Below are positions 43,796 to 52,839 of a stretch of DNA of 64,000 nucleotides, one piece after another. Source of the stretch: Actinomycetota bacterium (GTDB taxonomy: Bacteria; Actinomycetota; Actinomycetes; Propionibacteriales; Propionibacteriaceae); assembly GCA_020161795.1 (NCBI GenBank), contig JAIUOR010000022.1, positions 1 to 64,000 of the forward strand, given 5' to 3'. The notes beneath the pieces are model-generated. The model was not told the DNA's origin. It saw nothing but the letters and a program-made list of their open reading frames with translations, and ran no database searches. Numbering within the stretch: the stretch's first letter is position 1; every line of letters begins with the position of its first letter. The position numbers were made by a program, and so were the translations under genes.

Positions 43796-46700
43796 GTGAG
43801 TCCTCCCGGTGACCGGCCATCCCAGGATCCCTCACTCGTCTCCGTGATCGACCGCACCGGCTCCGCTCCCGCCGCGCGCACCTTGATCGACATCCTGCGC
43901 GCCACCGCGGCACGCCACCCCTCCTCGTCCGCCATCGAAGACTCCACCGGCACGCTCAGCTACGCCGAACTGCTGGATGCGGTGCAGGCCGGTGGTGTCG
44001 AGTTGGCTCGGGCCGGGGTGCGCCGGGGCGACCGGGTGGGCGTCCGGCTGCCCTCGGGATCGCGTGGGCTCTACCTGGCCATCCTGTCGGTCCTGGCCGC
44101 CGGGGCGGCCTACGTCCCGGTGGATGCCGACGATCCGCCCGAGCGGGCCGAGCTGGTGTTCGGCGAGGCGGGCGTGGCGGGCGTCCTGACCGAGCAGGGC
44201 TACCGACCGGGCGCGGGAGACGGTCGCGAACCGGGCGAACCCGAGGACCCGGCGCTCGGCGACGACGCCTGGATCATCTTCACCTCCGGCTCCACCGGCG
44301 TGCCCAAGGGCGTGGCGGTCAGCCACCGTTCGGCCGCGGCCTTCGTGGACGCCGAGGCCCGGCTGTTCCTGCACGAGGCCCCGCTCGGCCCCGGCGACCG
44401 CGTGCTGGCCGGGCTGTCGGTGGCCTTCGACGCCTCCTGCGAGGAGATGTGGCTGGCCTGGCGCCATGGCGCCTGCCTGGTGCCCGCGCCACGTTCCACC
44501 GTCCGCAGCGGCGCCGACCTGGGCGGCTGGCTGGTGCGGCACCGCATCACCGTGGTCTCCACCGTGCCGACGCTGGCCGCGCTGTGGCCGGTGGAGGCGC
44601 TGGAACAGGTACGGCTGCTGATCTTCGGCGGCGAGGCCTGTCCGCTGGAACTGGCCGCCCGGCTGACCGGCGAGGGGCGCGAGGTCTGGAACACCTACGG
44701 CCCCACCGAGGCCACCGTCGTCGCCACCGCGCACCTGCTGGACGGCGTCTCCCCGGTGCTGATCGGCACCCCACTCGACGGCTGGGCGATCGCCGTGGTG
44801 GATCCCGAAGGCGACCCCGTCCCGCCCGGCACCACCGGCGAACTGGTGATCGGCGGGGTGGGCCTGGCCCGCTACCTGGATGCCACCAAGGACGCCGAGA
44901 AGTACGCGCCGCTGCCCTCGCTGGGCTGGGGACGGGCCTACCGCTCGGGCGATCTGGTCGCCCTGGAACCGGACGGCCTGGCCTTCCACGGCCGGGCGGA
45001 CGACCAGGTGAAGGTCGGCGGACGCCGGATCGAACTCGGCGAGGTCGAGGCGGCGCTGGCCGAGCTTCCGGGCGTGGACGCCGCCGCGGTGGCCGTCCGC
45101 CGCACCGAGGCCGGGACGCCGGTGCTGGTCGGCTACCTGGTCACCGCCCACCCGCTCGACCGGCAACGGGCCCGCGCCCGGCTGGCCGAGCGGCTGCCCG
45201 CCCCGCTGATCCCGCTGCTCGCCCAGGTGGACGAACTGCCCACCCGCACCTCGGGCAAGGTCGACCGGGACGCGCTGCCCTGGCCGCTGCCCGAGGTGAC
45301 CGAGGCGATCACCGAGTCGCTCACGCTGTTCAACCCCGACGAGGCCTGGCTGGCCAAGGAATGGGTCGCCGTGCTCGGCACCCCGGTGCTCGACCGGCAG
45401 ACCGACTTCTTCGAGCTCGGTGGCGGCTCGCTGACCGCTGCCCAGCTGGTCTCGCGGATCCGGGAACGGGCGCCGGAGTTCAGCGTCGCCGACGTCTACG
45501 ACCACCCGCGCCTGGCCGCGATGGCCACCGCTGTCGCCGAGACCGCCGTCGACACCCCGTGGCGGGAGTCGTTCAGCAAGGCCGGCGCCACCCCGCTGGT
45601 CACCCGCTGGGCGCAGACCCTGCTCAGCGTCCCGCTGTTCATCTTCTCCGGCGCCCGCTGGCTGATGTACCTGCTCACCGCCAGTTGGCTGCTGCGCACC
45701 ACCGCCGGCTTCGGGTTCCTGCCCGACGTGAACGGCTGGCTGGTGCTGATCGGCCTGCTGGCCTTCGTCGTCCCGTTCGGGCGGATGCTGATCGCCGCCG
45801 GCTGCGCCCGGCTGCTGCTGCGCGGGCTGCGTCCCGGCGACTACAAGCGCGGCGGCCGCACCCACCTGCGGCTCTGGCTGACCGAACAGATCTCACACCA
45901 GATCGACCCGGTGGGGCTGGCCGGCTCGCCCTGGGTGAGCTGGTACGCCCGCCTGCTCGGCGCCCGGATCGGACGAGACGTCGACCTGCACACCCTGCCG
46001 CCGGTGACCGGCCTGCTGCGGATCGGGGAGGGAGCGGCGATCGAACCCGAGGTCGACCTCTCCGGCTACTGGATCGACGGCGAGACGGTGCGGATCGGCA
46101 GCATCCGGATCGGCGCCCACGCCTCCGTGGGCGCCCGCAGCACCCTCGCCCCCGGAACCCGGATCGAGCCGGACGCCGAGGTCGCACCCGGCTCGGCGGT
46201 CTTCGGACGGGTCCGCGCCGGCCAGCTGTGGGCGGGCTCCCCGGCGACGCGGGCCGGTGAGCCCAGCGCCGACTGGCCCGACGCCCGCCCACCGGCCGGG
46301 CGCGCCTGGCTGGCGGCGTACGGGGTGTCCGCCGCGGCGCTCGGCCTGCTCCCGGTGCTCGCCTTCTCACTCGGCGCGCTGGTGGTCGTCCAGGCCATGC
46401 GCGGCGCCCCGGACGTGGCGAGCGCCGGCTGGCGGGCACTGCCCTGGCTGCCGCTCGGCGTGCTGGTCGCCGGCCTGGCGCTGGCCGGCGCGATCCTGCT
46501 GCTGGTACGGCTGCTCGCGCTCGGCCTCGCCCCCGGCACCTACCCGGTGCGCAGCCGGGTCGGCTGGCAGGCCTGGACCACCGAACGGCTGCTCGATGGC
46601 GCCCGCACCCAGCTGTTCCCGCTCTACGCCAGTCTGGCGACCCCGGTCTGGCTGCGGCTGCTGGGGGCGAAGGTGGGGAAGCAGGTGGAGGCGTCCACCG

Positions 46701-47719
46701 TCGTCCTGCTGCCCAGCCTGACCACCATCGAGGACGGCGCCTTCCTGGCCGACGACACCATGGTGGCCTCCTACGACCTGCGCGGCGGCTGGCTGCGGCT
46801 CGGCCGGGTGACGATCGGACGCCGGGCCTTCCTGGGCAACTCCGGCACCGCCGGCGCCGGGCACGTCGTACCCCGCGACGGCCTGGTGGCGGTGCTCTCG
46901 GTGGCCCCGACCAAGGCCAAGCCCGGCTCGTCCTGGCTGGGCTCGCCGCCGGTGCGGCTACGGCGGATCGTGGTCGGCGGAGCGGACGAGCGCACCTACC
47001 ACCCGACCCGCGGGCTGATCTGGGCCCGCGGCGCCTGGGAGGCCTGCCGGCTGCTGGCGACCGTCGCCACCTGCGCGATCGGCCTGGGCGTGCTGCTCAC
47101 CCTGGCCTGGCTCTTCGAACAGTTCGGCCCGCTCTGGGCGCTGGTGCTCTCCGGGGTGGTGATGCTGGCCGCCGGCGTGGTCGCCGCCCTGTTCACCACC
47201 GCGGTGAAGTGGCTGGTGGTGGGTCCGATCCGGGCCGGCGAGCAGCCGCTGTGGTCGAGCTTCGTCTGGCGGACCGAGGTCGCCGACACCTTCACCGAGA
47301 TGGTGGCCGGGCCGTGGTTCGCCAACCCGAGCACCGGGACGCCCGCGCTGGCGCTGTGGCTGCGCAGCCTGGGCGCGAAGGTCGGGCGCGGGGTGTGGTG
47401 CGAGACCTACTGGCTTCCCGAGCCCGACCTGGTCACCCTGGGCGACGGTGCCACCGTGAACCGCGGCTGCGTGGTGCAGACCCATCTGTTCCACGACCGG
47501 ATCATGAGCATGGACGCGGTCGAGATCCAGCGCGGCGGCACCCTCGGCCCGCACAGCATCGTCCTGCCCGGCGCTACCGTGGGGGCGCACGCCACGATCG
47601 GGCCGGCGTCCCTGGTGATGCGCGGGGAGTCCGTGCCGCGCGGTTCGCGGTGGAGCGGCAACCCGATCGGTCCGTGGCGTGCGGTCCAGGTCCGCGCCTA
47701 CCAGGAAGCTGCTTCGTGA
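43796..47719 (+). CDS. Pls/PosA-family non-ribosomal peptide synthetase (poly-amino-acid synthetase-like)
   Basis: A 1307-aa membrane enzyme. Residues 1-505 form an adenylation domain with motifs A3 (FTSGSTGVPKG), A5 (NTYGPTEATVV), A7 (YRSGDLV) and A10 (TRTSGKVDRD). A carrier domain follows at about 515-590 with the pantetheine Ser in ELGGGSLTAAQL. The C-terminal 700 residues alternate membrane helices with left-handed beta-helix repeats, in three related blocks, as in epsilon-poly-lysine synthetase (Pls) and poly-ornithine synthetase (PosA). These assemble isopeptide-linked homopolymers at the membrane. Which amino acid is activated cannot be read by eye. The GTG start is leaderless behind TAGCGT (43783-43788). 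It overlaps an M1 peptidase gene and faces a phosphopantetheinyl transferase gene. Confidence 0.88.
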   Translation: MSPPGDRPSQDPSLVSVIDRTGSAPAARTLIDILRATAARHPSSSAIEDSTGTLSYAELLDAVQAGGVELARAGVRRGDRVGVRLPSGSRGLYLAILSVLAAGAAYVPVDADDPPERAELVFGEAGVAGVLTEQGYRPGAGDGREPGEPEDPALGDDAWIIFTSGSTGVPKGVAVSHRSAAAFVDAEARLFLHEAPLGPGDRVLAGLSVAFDASCEEMWLAWRHGACLVPAPRSTVRSGADLGGWLVRHRITVVSTVPTLAALWPVEALEQVRLLIFGGEACPLELAARLTGEGREVWNTYGPTEATVVATAHLLDGVSPVLIGTPLDGWAIAVVDPEGDPVPPGTTGELVIGGVGLARYLDATKDAEKYAPLPSLGWGRAYRSGDLVALEPDGLAFHGRADDQVKVGGRRIELGEVEAALAELPGVDAAAVAVRRTEAGTPVLVGYLVTAHPLDRQRARARLAERLPAPLIPLLAQVDELPTRTSGKVDRDALPWPLPEVTEAITESLTLFNPDEAWLAKEWVAVLGTPVLDRQTDFFELGGGSLTAAQLVSRIRERAPEFSVADVYDHPRLAAMATAVAETAVDTPWRESFSKAGATPLVTRWAQTLLSVPLFIFSGARWLMYLLTASWLLRTTAGFGFLPDVNGWLVLIGLLAFVVPFGRMLIAAGCARLLLRGLRPGDYKRGGRTHLRLWLTEQISHQIDPVGLAGSPWVSWYARLLGARIGRDVDLHTLPPVTGLLRIGEGAAIEPEVDLSGYWIDGETVRIGSIRIGAHASVGARSTLAPGTRIEPDAEVAPGSAVFGRVRAGQLWAGSPATRAGEPSADWPDARPPAGRAWLAAYGVSAAALGLLPVLAFSLGALVVVQAMRGAPDVASAGWRALPWLPLGVLVAGLALAGAILLLVRLLALGLAPGTYPVRSRVGWQAWTTERLLDGARTQLFPLYASLATPVWLRLLGAKVGKQVEASTVVLLPSLTTIEDGAFLADDTMVASYDLRGGWLRLGRVTIGRRAFLGNSGTAGAGHVVPRDGLVAVLSVAPTKAKPGSSWLGSPPVRLRRIVVGGADERTYHPTRGLIWARGAWEACRLLATVATCAIGLGVLLTLAWLFEQFGPLWALVLSGVVMLAAGVVAALFTTAVKWLVVGPIRAGEQPLWSSFVWRTEVADTFTEMVAGPWFANPSTGTPALALWLRSLGAKVGRGVWCETYWLPEPDLVTLGDGATVNRGCVVQTHLFHDRIMSMDAVEIQRGGTLGPHSIVLPGATVGAHATIGPASLVMRGESVPRGSRWSGNPIGPWRAVQVRAYQEAAS

Positions 47720-49065
47720 GTCGAAAAGCACCCAACGGTTCCCCGGCCGGCGGCACGGTGGCGGTCGCCGACCCCTATGCGCCGCAGAGCGGCGATCCCG
47801 GCTATCGGGTGCGCGAGTACCGGCTGAGCCTGCGCTACAAGGTCGCCACCAACCGGCTGGACGGCGAGGCGACGATTCTCGCCAAGGCGCTCACGCCGCT
47901 GCGAAGCGTCCAGCTCGACCTGGTCGGGCTCACCGCCTCCCGGGTGAAGGTGGACGGCGCCCATCCGGCCCGCTACCAGCAGGACCAGCGGCGGCTCACC
48001 ATCCGGCTTCCCCGGGAGGTGGAGGCCGGCCAGCGGTTCGAGGTGCAGGTGCGCTACGGCGGCTCGCCGCAGCCCCGCAACTCCCGCTGGGGACGGGTGG
48101 GCTGGGAGGAGTTGGACGACGGCGTGCTGGTGGCGTCCCAGCCGGTCGGCGCGCCGACCTGGTTCCCGTGCAACGACCGGGTCGCCGACAAGGCGCGATA
48201 CCGGATCGAGCTGACCACTGAAGAGGCGTACACCGTGATCGCGCCGGGCACCCTGAAGGGGCGGACCTCCGGCTCGGGGCGGACCACCTGGACCTATGTC
48301 GAGGAGATACCCACGGCCACCTACCTGGTCAGCGTGCACATCGGGCGCTACCGCAGCGACCCCCTCGCGAAGCCGGCGGTGGGCGCCCTGCACTACCCCG
48401 CCGAGTTGCGCTCCGCGGCGCGCGCCACCGCGCCGAAGCTGCCGGCGATGGTCGACCTCTTCCAGCGCTGCTTCGGGCCGTATCCGCTCGACCGCTACGA
48501 CATGGTGGTGACCCCGGATCGGCTGGAGATTCCGCTGGAGGCGCAGGGGATGGCCACCTTCGGCGCCAACCACCTCGACGGCAGTTGGGAATCGGACCGC
48601 CTGATCGCCCACGAACTCGCCCACCAGTGGTTCGGCAACAGCGTGGGATTGAGCCGGTGGCGCGACATCTGGCTGAACGAGGGTTTCGCCTGCTACGCCG
48701 AGTGGTTGTGGTCGCAGGCCTCCGGCGGGCTGAGCACCCACCAGCAGGCCAAACAGCACTGGACGAGGATCGCTGCCCTGCCGCAGGATCTGGTGCTCTC
48801 CGACCCGGGGCCCGACCTGATGTTCGACGACCGGGTCTACAAGCGCGGCGCGCTCACCCTGCACGCCCTGCGCCGGGTGACCGGCGACGAGACCTTCTTC
48901 AAGACCCTGCGTACCTGGACCGCCGAACACGCCCACACCACCGCCACGACCGGCGACTTCATCGCCCTGGCCGAACGGGTGGCCGGCTGGCGGCTGGGCG
49001 GGCTCTTCACCGCCTGGCTCGACCAGCCCGAACTCCCCAGGCTCCCCCGCCGCAGCGAGGGTTAG
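47716..49065 (+). CDS. M1-family zinc aminopeptidase
   Basis: A 449-aa metallopeptidase. The N-terminal beta domain (YRLSLRYKVATNRLDGEATILAKA) and the catalytic motif HELAHQWFG with the distal Glu in WLNEGFACYAEWLW (about 295-325) are intact; MATFGANHL is the usual GAMEN-type strand in altered form. No signal peptide is seen, so it acts in the cytosol. Its GTG overlaps the stop of the synthetase by 4 nt, so the two are translationally coupled. A role in trimming or degrading the synthetase product, or in self-protection, is an inference from this coupling. Confidence 0.88.
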   Translation: MSRKAPNGSPAGGTVAVADPYAPQSGDPGYRVREYRLSLRYKVATNRLDGEATILAKALTPLRSVQLDLVGLTASRVKVDGAHPARYQQDQRRLTIRLPREVEAGQRFEVQVRYGGSPQPRNSRWGRVGWEELDDGVLVASQPVGAPTWFPCNDRVADKARYRIELTTEEAYTVIAPGTLKGRTSGSGRTTWTYVEEIPTATYLVSVHIGRYRSDPLAKPAVGALHYPAELRSAARATAPKLPAMVDLFQRCFGPYPLDRYDMVVTPDRLEIPLEAQGMATFGANHLDGSWESDRLIAHELAHQWFGNSVGLSRWRDIWLNEGFACYAEWLWSQASGGLSTHQQAKQHWTRIAALPQDLVLSDPGPDLMFDDRVYKRGALTLHALRRVTGDETFFKTLRTWTAEHAHTTATTGDFIALAERVAGWRLGGLFTAWLDQPELPRLPRRSEG

Positions 49066-49673
49066 CCAGACCAGGCCACGCTGATCAGGTACGGCTCCGG
49101 TACCTCGACATCCCGCAGTTCGTAGCGGACGGGGCTGTCCACCCAGGCGGCGGAACCGCGGATGAGCACGTCGGCCGGATCCACCCGGAGCCCGCGTCCG
49201 TCCGCCTTGAGGACGGCCTCGACCTGCGTCCACCGCCGCGGCGCGCGGCTGGGGGCAACCCGGAGCAGCCTCCCGAGATCGTCCCAGCGCGGGCCGGGCG
49301 CAGCGTCCACCACGTCGATGCCGAGTCGTGCCACGCTGCCGACCGCCGCGACCACCAGGCCGGGGGCGTAGGCGACCGAGGCGTTCGCAGCCGCCCCCCG
49401 CACGGCGACCGGGCCGTGCGGGCCGCCGCAGCGCGGGCACGGTCCGGTGTCGGCGGTCGCGGTGCCGAACCGCTGGCCGAGCAGTCTGAGGAGTAGCGCC
49501 CGTCCGGTCAGGAAGGCCTGCCGTCGCGGGCCGCCGAGCAGCGCGACGCGCTGGTGATCGACCGTCCCCAGCGCCACCTCATCCGGGGCGGAGCCCGGAG
49601 CCGCCCACCCGATCAGGATCCGGTCGTGCGCCGTCGCCTGGCCGAACCAGGACTGGCCCGCGGCGTCCGGCAT
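49062..49673 (-). CDS. 4'-phosphopantetheinyl transferase (Sfp type)
   Basis: A 203-aa enzyme transferring phosphopantetheine from CoA to a carrier-protein Ser. The family motifs are present: RQAFLTGRALLLRLLG near 52, LGIDVVDA (metal-binding Asp, about 116-122) and RRWTQVEAVLKADGRGL (about 145-160). A Cys-pair (CPRCGG) near 80 is common in these proteins. It is convergent with the peptidase gene and overlaps it by 4 nt. It most likely activates the carrier domain of the Pls/PosA synthetase. About 150 nt with no gene separate its start from the haemoglobin gene. Confidence 0.87.
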   Translation of the reverse strand: MPDAAGQSWFGQATAHDRILIGWAAPGSAPDEVALGTVDHQRVALLGGPRRQAFLTGRALLLRLLGQRFGTATADTGPCPRCGGPHGPVAVRGAAANASVAYAPGLVVAAVGSVARLGIDVVDAAPGPRWDDLGRLLRVAPSRAPRRWTQVEAVLKADGRGLRVDPADVLIRGSAAWVDSPVRYELRDVEVPEPYLISVAWSG

Positions 49674-49826
49674 GGGTGGCTCCCTTCGGCCCGTCGAGCC
49701 TAACCGGCCGGACGGGCCGCGGGCGCCACTCGCGGATCTTCCTGGTCAGCCTGCCGACCAGGATCGCCGTGGCATGGCCGGCGCGCGTGCCCGTGCCCCC
49801 GGGCTGCTCAGGTGCGGCGACCGCCG

Positions 49827-50204
49827 TCAGTCGGGGGCGTTCACCAGGAAGCCGGCGGCCCGGGTGACGTACTCGCGGAACTCGGCCAGTTCGGGGGCCG
49901 GCAGCCCGAGGGAGTCCAGCGCCGCATTCATGTGGACCAGCCAGCGGTCCCGCTGGGCCGGCGTCACGGCGTAGGGGGCGTGCCGGATCCGTAGCCGCGG
50001 GTGTCCGCGCGTCTCGGAGTAGGTGTGCGGGCCACCCCAGTACTGCTCCAGGAACAGCCGCAACCGTTCGGCGGCCGGCTCCAGATCCTCCTCTGGATAG
50101 AGCGCCCGCAGCGGCGGATCCTCCGCGACCCCGGCATAGAACCGCGCCACCAGGCGGCGGAAGGTCTCCTGCCCGCCGACCCGCTCGTAGAAGGTCTCCG
50201 TCAC
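49827..50204 (-). CDS. group II truncated haemoglobin
   Basis: A 125-aa haem protein with a two-over-two globin fold. It shows FYERVGGQETFRRLVARFYAGVAEDPPLRALYPE, the conserved YWGGPHTYSETRGHPRLRIRHAPYAV with the proximal His, and WLVHMNAALDSLGL with the distal Trp. Such proteins (GlbO) bind oxygen and peroxide and often serve in oxidative or nitrosative stress. The GTG at 50204 begins at the conserved TETFYERVGG; the ribosome site is weak (GGGGGA). It is divergent from the Cys-leader gene at 50307. Confidence 0.9.
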   Translation of the reverse strand: MTETFYERVGGQETFRRLVARFYAGVAEDPPLRALYPEEDLEPAAERLRLFLEQYWGGPHTYSETRGHPRLRIRHAPYAVTPAQRDRWLVHMNAALDSLGLPAPELAEFREYVTRAAGFLVNAPD

Positions 50205-50306
50205 TCCCCCATCGTGCCAGACCGGCAAGCGGCCCCGACTCCGGGATCACCCGGCCCAGTCCCAGCATGCAGACGCGAACCCGGCCGCGCGGCCCCCGAC
50301 TGCACC

Positions 50307-50387
50307 ATGATGGGCATGAGTCTGGTCTGGGTGGGCACTGTGGCTGGCGCCGTGCTCCCGGGTTGCTGTTGTCGAATGTCGCGCTGA
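50307..50387 (+). CDS. polycysteine leader peptide gene, copy 1 (26 codons)
   Basis: A short frame ending GCCCRMSR, with three consecutive Cys codons eight to six codons before the stop. A second locus at 52747-52827 has the same length, the same start context (ACCATG, six bases, ATGAGT) and the identical last eight residues, while the middle differs. A start at the second shared ATG (50316) would give 23 codons. GTCGA within the Cys-codon region can pair with TCGAC after the stop. Cys-rich leaders of this type regulate sulfur genes by attenuation in mycobacteria. The gene lies 63 nt upstream of a TudS-related gene, so cysteine-responsive control of that operon is proposed. Confidence 0.6.
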   Translation: MMGMSLVWVGTVAGAVLPGCCCRMSR

Positions 50388-50450
50388 CATCCGCTCGACC
50401 CCGCTGCCAGCACCCGCGCCCGAACGGCCGGACCACACCGAAGGACTCCC

Positions 50451-51095
50451 ATGACACCCTCCACCGAAGCGAACCCGGCGACCTCGGGTGAGACTCCCCG
50501 GCGCCTCCTGATCGTCTCCCACTGCGTCCTGAACCAGAACGCGGTCGTCCAGCCGCTGGCTCGCAGCGCCGGCGTCATGCGCAGCGCCGCGGAGTGGGCA
50601 CTGGACGCCGGCTACGAGATCTTCCAGCTGCCCTGCCCCGAGTTCCGGTTCGCGGGTCCGCACCGTGCGGGGGCGTCCTTCGACGACTACAACACCACCG
50701 CCTTCCACTCCTCGAACGCCCGGTTGCTCGACTCGGTGATCCGGCATCTCCTGCGCTACCGGGAGGCCGGTTACGAGATCGTCGGCGGGCTGCATGTCCA
50801 GGGCAGCCCGGCCTGCGATCCGGATACCGGCAACTGGGTCACGGATCTGCTCGACGCAGCGGCCGCGGCCGGCATCGAGATCCGTCAGCTGTGGCAGTTG
50901 CCACAGACCGCGACGGGCGAGTTTCGATCGGGTGACTCCCAGGTGAGTTTCGGCGACCCGGCCACCCGCCGCTGTTACCCGGACGACGCGACCAGCCTGA
51001 CCCCCGCCCAGGCCGAGCGCCGCGCGGCGCTCGCCGCGACCCGGATCATCGGTCCCACGCTTCCGGTCAATCGGACGGGAGCCCGGCATGCCTGA
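50451..51095 (+). CDS. TudS-related putative desulfidase (DUF523-like)
   Basis: A 214-aa cytosolic protein. LLIVSHCVLNQNAVV (Cys about 24), QLPCPEFRFAG (Cys about 63) and GLHVQGSPACD (Cys about 124) are the three Cys-containing motifs that in TudS-type desulfurases hold a [4Fe-4S] cluster acting on thio-compounds. The resemblance is to the CD3072-type relatives of TudS. It probably removes sulfur from a thiolated substrate, which is inferred. The ATG follows GAAGGAC. A polycysteine leader lies upstream and a second, divergent homologue overlaps its end by 8 nt. Confidence 0.75.
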   Translation: MTPSTEANPATSGETPRRLLIVSHCVLNQNAVVQPLARSAGVMRSAAEWALDAGYEIFQLPCPEFRFAGPHRAGASFDDYNTTAFHSSNARLLDSVIRHLLRYREAGYEIVGGLHVQGSPACDPDTGNWVTDLLDAAAAAGIEIRQLWQLPQTATGEFRSGDSQVSFGDPATRRCYPDDATSLTPAQAERRAALAATRIIGPTLPVNRTGARHA

Positions 51096-51507
51096 GACCG
51101 AGGTCGATCTGCGCCGGTGGCGGATCCTGCTGCTCAGCCACGACGTCTTCACCACCCCGCAGGCCGGCCCGGTGGTCGACTGGGCCGCCCGCCACGACGC
51201 CGGGCTGTATCAGCTGCCCCTGCCCGCCCACGCGCTGCGGCCGCGGACCCCGGCCGGGCGCAGCATCCCGCCGCGGGTGGCCGAACTGCGTGAGGAGGAG
51301 GCCGGACTGGGCGCGGTGTTCGCCGACATCGCCAGCTATCTCAGTGCCGGCTACCACCTGCTGGGGCTGGCGATCACCGCCACGACCACTCGCACCGCGG
51401 CCGGACGCGCCTGGCTGCAGCGGGTGCGGCGGCTCGCCGCCGAGACGACCGGTCAGGAGCTGACGACCTGGGTGCTGCCGGCGCTCCCGGAAACACTCCA
51501 GCCGTAG
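51088..51507 (+). CDS. short TudS-related protein lacking the cysteines
   Basis: A 139-aa cytosolic protein. Its layout echoes the preceding protein (RILLLSHDVFTTPQAG for LLIVSHCVLNQNA, GLYQLPLPAHALRP for EIFQLPCPEF, YLSAGYHLLGLAITATTT for YREAGYEIVGGLHVQG), but none of the three motif cysteines remains. It may be a non-catalytic subunit that pairs with the Cys-bearing partner. The 8-nt overlap between the genes supports a complex. This relation was seen by eye and would need an alignment. Confidence 0.6.
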   Translation: MPETEVDLRRWRILLLSHDVFTTPQAGPVVDWAARHDAGLYQLPLPAHALRPRTPAGRSIPPRVAELREEEAGLGAVFADIASYLSAGYHLLGLAITATTTRTAAGRAWLQRVRRLAAETTGQELTTWVLPALPETLQP

Positions 51508-51574
51508 CGGTCCTCCCGGGGCGACGACGGGACGCAGGCTGTGCTGGCTCGGCGGTTGGGCGTACGGTGACGCC

Positions 51575-52639
51575 ATGTCCCATGGCGAGACAGCGCTCTC
51601 GGGCCGCATCGATGCGGCCATCCGCGGGCTCACGCCCGGGTACTTCGCGCTCGTGATGGCCACAGGCATCGTCTCGGTGTCGCTGCGGACGACCGGCTGG
51701 GCCCTGGCGTCGACCGCACTGCTGGTGATCGCCGCCGTCGCGTACCTGACCCTGATCGCGCTCACCATCGTCCGCGCCGTGCGGCATCGCGACGCGATGG
51801 CCGCCGACTTCGCCGACCCCGCCCGCTCCTTCGGGTTCTTCACCTTCGTCGCCGCGACCTGCGTGCTCGGCAGTCGGCTGACCCTGTCGGGCTGGCACGC
51901 TCCCGCGCTCATTCTGCTGCTGGTGGGCGCGATCGCCTGGATCGTGCTCGGCTACACCGTGCCCTGGACCGCGGTGATCGGCCGGAGCGACCCGACCGCG
52001 CTCGGCACGGCGAACGGCACCTGGTTCATCTGGGCGGTGGCCAGCCAGTCCATCGCCGTGCTGGCGGCCACGCTGGAGGCCGAGCTGAACGTGGCCCGCA
52101 CGGCGATGGCGCTGCTGGCGGTGTTCTCGTGGTCGGTGGGGGTCTTCCTGTACTGCGCCGTCGGGGTGCTGATCGGCGTGCGGATGCTGGCCCATCCCTT
52201 CCGGCCGGAGGATCTCACCCCGCCGTACTGGGTCGCGATGGGCGCAACCGCCATCACGGTCGTGGCGGGAGCGCGCATCGTCATGATGGCCGACGCCCCC
52301 ATGGTCGATGCGACCCGCGGCCTCATCGCCGGGGCCTCGGTCTTCTTCTGGGCGTTCGGAACCTGGCTCATCCCCCCGCTCATCGCCGCCGGGTACTGGA
52401 AGCACGTGCGGCACCGCATCCCGCTGCGCTACGAGGCCACCCTGTGGAGCATCGTCTTCCCGCTCGGCATGTACGGCGTCGGTTCTCAGTTCCTCGGCGA
52501 GGTCGACCGCCTGCCGATCGTCCATGCGATCGGGTTCGGTGAGAGCTGGCTCGCGCTGGCCGCCTGGGCCGCGACCTTCGTCGCCATGCTGGTGAACGTG
52601 TGGCGAAGAGTGCTCCGGCCCGCCGGCGACCCCCGTTGA
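51575..52639 (+). CDS. TDT-family transporter (TehA/SLAC1/sulfite-exporter type)
   Basis: A 354-aa inner-membrane protein with ten expected helices. The opening LTPGYFALVMATGIVSVSL, then RSFGFFTFVAATCVLGSRLTL and the late PLGMYGVGSQFLGEV match TDT transporters, a family including TehA, anion channels and fungal sulfite exporters. The substrate is not shown; sulfite or another sulfur anion would fit the TudS-related neighbours. TACGGT (51563-51568) lies 6 nt before the ATG, so it can have its own leaderless promoter. It is followed after about 107 nt by the second Cys-leader copy. Confidence 0.83.
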   Translation: MSHGETALSGRIDAAIRGLTPGYFALVMATGIVSVSLRTTGWALASTALLVIAAVAYLTLIALTIVRAVRHRDAMAADFADPARSFGFFTFVAATCVLGSRLTLSGWHAPALILLLVGAIAWIVLGYTVPWTAVIGRSDPTALGTANGTWFIWAVASQSIAVLAATLEAELNVARTAMALLAVFSWSVGVFLYCAVGVLIGVRMLAHPFRPEDLTPPYWVAMGATAITVVAGARIVMMADAPMVDATRGLIAGASVFFWAFGTWLIPPLIAAGYWKHVRHRIPLRYEATLWSIVFPLGMYGVGSQFLGEVDRLPIVHAIGFGESWLALAAWAATFVAMLVNVWRRVLRPAGDPR

Positions 52640-52746
52640 TTCGGCGACGCGGAGCCCGCGCCGCAGCCCCGAACACGCCCGGCTGCGAGCGCACCGTCCC
52701 ACGATGCAAGACTTCGGCTCGGCGGTTGGGCCCGCGAACTGCCACC

Positions 52747-52827
52747 ATGGCTGCCATGAGTCCGAACCAGGCGCGCGCTGCCGCTGTCGCCATGGTTCTG
52801 GGTTGTTGTTGTCGAATGTCGCGCTGA
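52747..52827 (+). CDS. polycysteine leader peptide gene, copy 2 (26 codons), orphaned
   Basis: A frame of the same length as the one at 50307-50387 and ending in the same GCCCRMSR; the 3' stretch GTTGTCGAATGTCGCGCTGA is nearly unchanged while the middle codons differ freely. GTCGA / TCGAC pairing after the stop is kept. No same-strand gene follows: the next sequence is the broken 3' end of a gene on the other strand. It may have lost its target gene when the arsenic island arrived. Confidence 0.55.
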   Translation: MAAMSPNQARAAAVAMVLGCCCRMSR

Positions 52828-52839
52828 CACTCGACCAAC

